From positions 472,537 to 536,536 of the forward strand of contig KN834757.1 of assembly GCA_000827265.1 (NCBI GenBank): 64,000 nt of DNA, given 5' to 3'. Of this stretch, positions 57,725 to 64,000 are shown in pieces. The DNA comes from Collybiopsis luxurians FD-317 M1 (Eukaryota > Basidiomycota > Agaricomycetes > Agaricales > Omphalotaceae). The position numbers and the translations under genes were made by a program. Below the pieces are notes generated by a model. It was not told the origin of the DNA and did no database searches. It was given only the letters and a program-made list of their open reading frames with translations. Position 1 is the stretch's first letter; each line of letters begins with the position of its first letter.

Positions 57725-58142
57725 TCGACAAAAACAATCAAAATGTTTGGTGGTTGTCTAGGTCCACGGAAAAGACTCGGGCAGACGACAGAAGGAGATT
57801 CTTCTCAGAAGCGAAAACTTGGTGCGGAATCGTAAGTATAACCCAAATGATCAATGACTTGAATGAAATTTTAATTTGTAATATTAATTAACTGCAACCT
57901 TGCTGCACCCTGCAGGTTTACTTCTTTTTGGGAGTTGAGATTGACAGTTTCATTGAGTTTCCAAGGTCGGTTACTATGCGGTCAGGGTTAGAAGATACAT
58001 ATTTAGCATATTTGTAGATACCGCTCCTGCACAACTGAATGAGTACGAATAACTTCATTTCAAAAGTCCCGGTCCGACTCGGAGATCCCCGTAGCTTCGA
58101 CAAACAACAGCGTCTTGCTCTTCACGTACATAGTTATGTACA

Positions 58143-60218
58143 TCACAACGTCGCTAGCAAACCCCCAACCTGCGCAAAGATCTCATCGAAAAAGGTGATA
58201 TTCGAGCACAACGCATCGATAATCCGAGATTGCGTGAACGACCACCCAGTATTGTTTTGATAATTCCCCAGAGTAGCGATGGAAGCGTCTTCAGGATCAT
58301 AAACCGGCCAGCCTATGGACGGCAAACCGTTCTTGGGATCTTGAGCAAAGGATACCCAAACGCGTTGCATAACTTGAGATAGGGCGATTTCGATGGATGT
58401 AGATGGGATGGAAGTCGCGTTGGCGCTGGTATTGTAGGTTCCGAAGACGAGAGGTATTTCGGAGGTGTGATAAGCGCGTAACTGAGGAATGGGAGATATG
58501 TTGGGAAAAATGGCTACGATGAGATTGATGTGAGCACCGAGCCGATATCAAATCTTAATCTAGTACAAGTGTACACATACCTTGATATTCATAGCGAAAG
58601 ACAGTTCCACCAGCTGCGACCCGATAAGCAGCAGTCTCGGCAGACGGGCATGACGTTTGCTAGAAGGATTGCTCGGTTACATAGTGCTCACACTCCAAAT
58701 CAAGTTAACACTTACCATAGTATAAATGGAAGAGAGAATGTCAAGTGCTGGCTGGATCGTACCACCTGCGAGATCCAGCTCCGCAACCGCAACAATAACA
58801 TCACCTTCGTTGGCAGTGGTCCCGGTCAGCATCGGGACTTTCAAAAAGTCGCCTGAGGAGGCTCTAGCTTGCGTGTCAGCGAACACGGTAACATCTGTGG
58901 CATCAAGAAATCAGGCATTGATGCTAAGGCGATGAGAAAGGCTGAACTCACTATCCAGCACCAGGCTGAACTGGGTGCTCATATTGTTGACCGCTGCAGA
59001 CAAGTCGGTAGTGCTGATGTTTTGCATGCAAGAAAATTGGGTCGCATCGGTGGCTAGATTTTCAACAAAATGGTCAGAAAAACATGGAGGGGTCGGATGT
59101 GGACCAGAGACATACTGTTTCCACAACCAACTAGAGTCGCGACTTCATTCCAATCGGCCTCGTCAAGGTTCGTGTTTCCAGCCGTAACAACAGTATTACC
59201 CAAAATCCTGGGAACACGGTGTCAACATTGAGTGTGTGGAATGGTAAGGTTCACGTACGACCCCGATTGTGCTATCACACCTATCAGAAGTAGTTAGTAT
59301 CAGCAGATAATGAGGTGTTCCAAAGCATACCCTTGACGATGGTATCGTTCGGATGCGAATACGTGTACGCGTCAACCAACTCAGCTCCCGCGCTCTGACC
59401 AAAGATTGTGATACGTTCCGGGTCCCCACCAAAGGACGCGATATTCTCGTACACCCACTGAATAGCAGCGTCGGCATCGAGCAAACAAAAGTTTTGAGCC
59501 TGTCCTGTTCCATTGAGCTGAGGGGCATTTGGCAGGCCAAAAACGTTCATGCGATAGTTGAATGTGACTACTGTGATATCGTCGTTATCCTTTACGACTA
59601 AATAGAACGATTGTGAGCTTTGAATCTCCTTCTCAGAAGGCAAATACACCGACTATTGAGCCCGTTGTATTGAGGAATATTGCTCTATGTATCGGGCAAG
59701 TTAAGGTCTGAAAAGCACGGAGGTACTGAGTCAACTCACAGTACCGAACACAAACGATCCTCCGTACGCCCATACTGCGAAACCAATGAGGGACGTATGC
59801 TATCGTGCACAGAAAGCCACATACTCAAAACAGCGGTCGATTGATTTCTTTCAATACTAGGAGCCCATACATTAAGATTTAGACAATCTTCTGACTCTGA
59901 CACGAAAATTTCCTCATCCGAAAGCCCACCCCATGCCGTACGGAGAAATTCAATATTGTACGCGTTTAACTGTTGAGGACAACTATCACCGAACGCAGAA
60001 GCGTTGAAAATTTCGGTTCGATTGGGCGGAGGTGAAGGAGCTTCCCAGCGTTTTGCTACAGCGAAAGGAATACCTAGGAATTGGCGGACGTTTTGAACTG
60101 GAGAAGTCCCGAGGACAGGACCTTGTTTAGTCTGCACGGTGAGCCTATCTGTGTCACCCTGGGCGCCAGCAATGCTGGCCAAAGCTATGACGGTCACAAA
60201 AGCTCGCAAGATGGCCAT
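58143..60218 (-). CDS. Secreted type-B carboxylesterase/lipase
   Basis: Ten exons: 60218-59825, 59774-59740, 59684-59654, 59597-59331, 59280-59259, 59207-59116, 59053-58952, 58894-58716, 58659-58581, 58513-58143; 523 residues, typical for alpha/beta-hydrolase type-B carboxylesterases. It has a signal peptide (VTVIALASIAGAQG), QGPVLGTS and FLGIPFA near the N-terminus, and the EDCLNLNVWAP signature. The oxyanion strip is YGGSFVFGT (usually GGGF), with nucleophile GQSAG (usually GESAG), acid in TANEGD, and His in AYHTSEIPLVFG. All three catalytic residues are present, so activity on esters or acylglycerols is likely. Many NxS/T sites fit secretion. The 3' end of this gene was copied twice into the Sec14 array, and a deleted paralogue lies just upstream. 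Confidence 0.88.
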
Positions 60219-60429
60219 CGAAAAAGTGAAAAAAGAGCATCAGTTCGAGCTATATATACAAGTTGAGTGGGAGTCAGAGTCAGACAGCGACGAAAATCCC
60301 ACGATCAATATTGAAAGTATAAATGAGTCGGTACCGCCGCCGCATTGAACTGAAACGAACGTGTCGACGAGTCCAATTGAGCGTGCATAAGCAAAGCTGA
60401 AGCAGTATAGCCACCCTCGGAGCGTCTAA

Positions 60430-61061
60430 GTACGTAGCTGCATTACAACGACCCCAACAGCAACCCAACTTCTTCATAAATCCCTTCAAAATAGAAATAT
60501 TCGAGCACAGAGCATCAAGAACCTGAGATCCCGTAAAGGACCACCCGGTCCTATTCGCGTAATTCCCAATAGTAGAAATCGTCGCGCTCTAAGGTTCGTA
60601 TTTCGGCCAGCCCAAAGACGTCAAACCATTCTCGGGATTTTGAGCAATAGACACCCAAGTACGTTGGACGGTCTGCGATAGGGCGATATCGGTGGCAGTA
60701 GATGGAATGGAAGTCGCGTCGGTACCCAAGTTGTACGTGCCGAAGATGAGAGGGATTTCGGAGGTGTGATACGCGCGTAGTTGAGGTACGGGGGATAGGT
60801 TTGGGAAGATGGCTATGAGAGATTGATTGAGTGTCGGATCCAAGATCAAATCTAGTACAAATCAGTTACCTTGATATTCATAGCGGAAGACCGTTCCACC
60901 AGCTGCGACTCGGTATGCAGCGGTCTCAGCTGTCGGGCAAGAAATTTACTGAAAAAGTTCTGTTAGATAGATTTGGACAGATTTCTTGAATCTGTGTCAT
61001 CCTGAGCACTGGCAAAGCTGGCAAAGACCAGAACAGACAAGAGAGCGTGAAAGCCAGTCAT
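60430..61061 (-). pseudogene. Carboxylesterase pseudogene with internal deletion
   Basis: It starts at ATG 61061 with a signal peptide like the neighbour's (LLSVLVFASFASAQDDTD), then jumps after about 40 codons to the C-terminal exons (CPTAETAAYRVAAGGTVFRY, HTSEIPLIFGTYN). The middle, including the nucleophile Ser exon, is missing. A TAG at 60589-60591 (LGWPKYEP-stop) replaces the Glu codon of the intact gene, and recognisable sequence continues beyond it (IGNYANRTGWSFTGSQV, DALCSNIS). It cannot encode an esterase. Confidence 0.85.
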
Positions 61062-61496
61062 TGGCAGTCCTTTTATTACAGGCTGAGCAGGAGTAAACGA
61101 ACGGCGGTAAGTTGAGGCAACGGAAGTTCAAGAAATCCCACGATCGACGACCGACGGATCACGACGGGGTCACGATATTGTGGGCAGCGCGCCGACGCGT
61201 CCATTTGAGGGATTTCTCGGTTATCCAACGCGTAAGAAACCCTCAGAAAATAGATAGAGAAGCGGAAATGCGCAAAATAACCCTAATCGCTGCCATTTTT
61301 GCCGCTGGTACGCCAATTTTTCAAATTTACGACTAGGGCAGCGGAGGGTATAACCGTATACTACACATCCAAAATCCACATACATAATATACACATTCGT
61401 AGAGAGAGTCCAATCAATGATCTAGAGTAATGAAATTAATCGCAATGCCTTCTATCCTCACTCCTCCACCCAAGTGACGTTCCAAAATCTACAAAA
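61062..61496. other. Intergenic, esterase pseudogene 5' / PUT1 3' flank
   Basis: 435 bp without a supported gene; the CpG-rich patch GCGCGCCGACGCGT near 61186-61200 again contains an ACGCGT hexamer. Confidence 0.45.
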
Positions 61497-63637
61497 TCAA
61501 AACCAAGCAACCAATCTTGCCCAAATCTCCTTCCCAGCTCTCCTCCTCTCTTCATCCGCATGCCCATCCCCCAACACAGACTTGTTCTCTATCGCCCGTC
61601 TGCTCAAGTAAGGCATGACTTCTGAAAGCGCTCCATAAGGTACATATCTATCAAACAGGCTCCAGAATCAGCGCCTAATATCCGAACGAGGAAAATCAAG
61701 TTTTAGAACGTACTTGATAACCATGGGCGTGTTGGATATCGTCCTTTGCGCGATGTAATCAGTCAGCGCGTCGTTCATTCCTAAATGGATTTGTCAGAAC
61801 AATGTCAGTACATAATTTAAGAAATGACATACCGTAAAGCTGTCCAAGTGTAATTCGTTCCGTCACCTCGTCGTCTAACCTCAACACAGCTTCCCCTTCC
61901 CCATTTTCCATAGTTGTAGTATTAGCAAGCCCAGTCCTCGCCAGTTCGTCGAGAATCAGCTTGGTACTAGTCCAATTATGTGTCCCAAATAACACGCCAA
62001 TGTTGGGGTACCCCGAAGCCGACGGGCCTGTCTTTGCTTGCCACTTTTGGGAGGTGGAAGATACAACGTCATCATTGACCCATCCTACGAGCATCTTGAC
62101 GCATTGGTCGTAACATCTGTCTGTCTCTTTCTTCATCTTCCACACAGGCGGTAATTCTTCGGGAGATATCGACAATGAATGTACGCCTGGTTGTTGGGCG
62201 CCTTCGTGTGCAGCGACCTCGTGCGGATGATATGCTCCGCGGACCAGCTTCACCCCTAAGGCGTAATTATTCTCTTTGGCGTCGCGATAGGACTGGGCTA
62301 GGTGAAGAGGGGTTCTGGGTAAACAGATATAGATTAGATAAGACTTCTTGAGGTATAGTTAGAAAAAGGGGTGCGAGGATAGCGTACCTTCGGAGGTAAG
62401 CCTGGAACGTTCCGTAGATAAGTGGTTGGACGGCGGGTCGGGATGGGTCATCAGGAATCTTGTTAAATTCGCGCATCAAAGCCAACTGCATCGCGTCAAT
62501 AGCGGGCTGGTACCAGCTGAGTAGATGCTGAGTTCAGAAACCACACAATCGATAGAATAAAAAGTATGTACCTGTACTCCGCATCGATAATCAATTTCAC
62601 ACCTCTCTGTTGTGCACGTAGGCTGATACGCCGAAGATCAGAGTATAGCTCTCGCAAGGAAGAGATATCTTTCTCGGTCAAGTATTTGGACCTTGGAGTT
62701 GGATCGTCAAGGACACTCAAGTCGGTCGGACGGGGACATCCAGGGAACGGAACAGAAAGCTGGCGTTGCGGCCGCGTTGCTAGAATATGCGAAGATAGGG
62801 CGATAAGAGACTGTGCGTCCGGAACAAGTGCTGTCTGCCACGTCAAACCGATTAAGTTCATTTCTTTGCGGCCCGCGTCGAAGACCTTCACGTACCATTT
62901 TAATTGCAACCCATGTCCGTCGACCATGATGGGACTCCTTCCCAACAATATTGTCCTCGAAATCTGCAGCGACGTCGATAGACCGTACCATCTCATCTAC
63001 ACATCGTTTGTATACTGGTTGCCCTTTCTTCTTTGTTGAGGAACTTGCCGTCGCTTCTGATTCGTCCACTTCGATAGAATAAGCAAACAGGACACCCTTG
63101 TTCCGTGCTCGCAATGAATATAGGAGAGGTAATGATCCTTGCGCAGTGTCACCGCCGACAAACTGCCAAGTGTCGGTAACTCAAGTTCCGAAAGCTCAAT
63201 ACTAATGTCTTACTCACCTGACCAAAGAATGTCGCTCTGACAAAGGCTTCTGTTACGTTCCGCACGACAGGAATGCCCATGAGAACGTCCAGCATTTTGG
63301 GCGCTGCGTCGATTAGGGTGGGGAATGAGCACATTGTGTACACGACGTACGTGCGGAATAGGCTACTCAGGGGAGCCGAGTCTGATGGTGAACTAGGGGT
63401 AGGCTGAAATGGAGGCTGAAGTAGATCACCCTGGGCTTGAATGGCATGGTCGGTGAGGAGAGTAGATACCCCTACTGCACCAAGACCTACACCTACCAAG
63501 GCCAGTACGCTACCAGATGCGGTCGACCTCAGACGTCTCTGGTATCTTGCATGATGACTGGAATATCGTTGTCCGAAAACTACCAGATGTGAAGAAGGGT
63601 AAACACGTCGAAGAGCTGTCTGACTAGTCAGTGCAAA
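61497..63637 (-). CDS. PUT1: Mitochondrial proline dehydrogenase
   Basis: Seven exons: 63637-63218, 63162-62896, 62834-62572, 62516-62388, 62314-61833, 61780-61714, 61647-61497; 592 residues. It oxidises proline to pyrroline-5-carboxylate with FAD, the first step of proline catabolism. Family motifs in order: FVGGDTAQGSLPLLYSLR, GVLFAYSIEVDE, VAIKMTALVPDAQ, IIDAEYSWYQPAIDA, YGTFQAYLRRTPLHLAQS, GVKLVRGAYHPHE, KKETDRCYDQC, LFGTHNWTS, GQLYGMND and VPYGALSEVMPYLSRRAIENKS. The N-terminus (MFALTSQTALRRVYPSSHL) is basic and Ser/Arg-rich, a good mitochondrial presequence, so I prefer ATG 63637 over the in-frame ATG 26 codons upstream. Exon junctions all restore conserved residues. Confidence 0.94.
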
Positions 63638-64000
63638 CATGAAGAGACAATAACTGTCAGAGTTGAACGAGACAAGGGAAATAGGGTTATCGATGGATAT
63701 GAGAGCCTTGTGCAAAGAAGTAGCTGGGAAGTCAGATAGCTAAAGATAAGACGGGTGCAGGCTTAAGTATTCTCGGAAGACCCGAATGACTTCATGTGAC
63801 GACTGATCGGTTTAGGTCCGCAAGGATCTTGGAAGGAACAATTCCGGAGTTGGAACATAAAGCAATAGGTTGCAATTGATTGGTACGCGCACGAATACAT
63901 TACTCGGGGCAAGAAATTTCCTCGATGATGGAGGCGAAGAAGAAAGGCAGAGAAACGAGCTAGCACTCAGTGACAGCAGTTGCTCTAACGCGCCCACGTG
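63638..64000. other. PUT1 upstream region
   Basis: Promoter side of PUT1 up to the window edge; no gene seen. An in-frame extension to ATG 63715 is possible. Confidence 0.45.

Overview
The window is nuclear DNA of a filamentous basidiomycete, most likely an Agaricomycete mushroom or wood/litter fungus. The genes are split by many short introns (mostly 45-75 nt, GT-AG with a few GC-AG). The gene content fits that clade: sesquiterpene synthases, TKL-type kinases, seven-TM membrane proteins, Sec14-like proteins, a secreted RNase T1 and a type-B carboxylesterase. No bacterial, viral or intact transposon gene was recognised. All exon models were built by hand from splice signals, reading frame and family conservation. 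Exon lengths add up to whole codons in every model given, but none has transcript support.

Layout. 1-5880: a head-to-tail array of an approximately 2.7 kb unit. Each unit carries a two-TM, Ser/Pro-rich protein gene (possibly the fungal SLATT type) plus a tRNA-Tyr locus; only the last tRNA copy is intact. 6703-8975: single-pass membrane protein. 9310-10366: short-chain dehydrogenase (AYR1-like). 10773-11477: third, diverged two-TM gene. 12149-13044: TPMT-like methyltransferase. 14036-14624: secreted guanyl-specific RNase T1. 15814-17441: seven-TM protein in ten exons, some tiny. 17817-19540: PP2C phosphatase. 20149-22854 and 23295-27304: tandem TKL kinases with diverged acidic tails. 27677-29147 and 32204-33682: tandem sesquiterpene synthases, with a small membrane-protein gene between them. 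39108-41136: large Ser/Pro-rich protein. 45678-45890: tiny secreted peptide gene with DWKR/Kex2-like repeats. 46289-57514: four tandem Sec14/CRAL-TRIO genes interrupted by a SAP-like gene with an in-frame stop. 58143-60218: carboxylesterase, with a deleted pseudocopy at 60430-61061 and two 3'-end relics inside the Sec14 array. 61497-63637: mitochondrial proline dehydrogenase (PUT1).

The dominant theme is local tandem duplication followed by divergence or decay. At least five separate duplications lie in 64 kb: two-TM/tRNA, kinases, terpene synthases, Sec14 and carboxylesterase. Housekeeping genes (PUT1, PP2C, SDR, methyltransferase) sit between these fast-evolving families. The terpene synthases could seed a small metabolite cluster, but no P450 or other tailoring enzyme is visible here. 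Functional links between neighbours are inference only.
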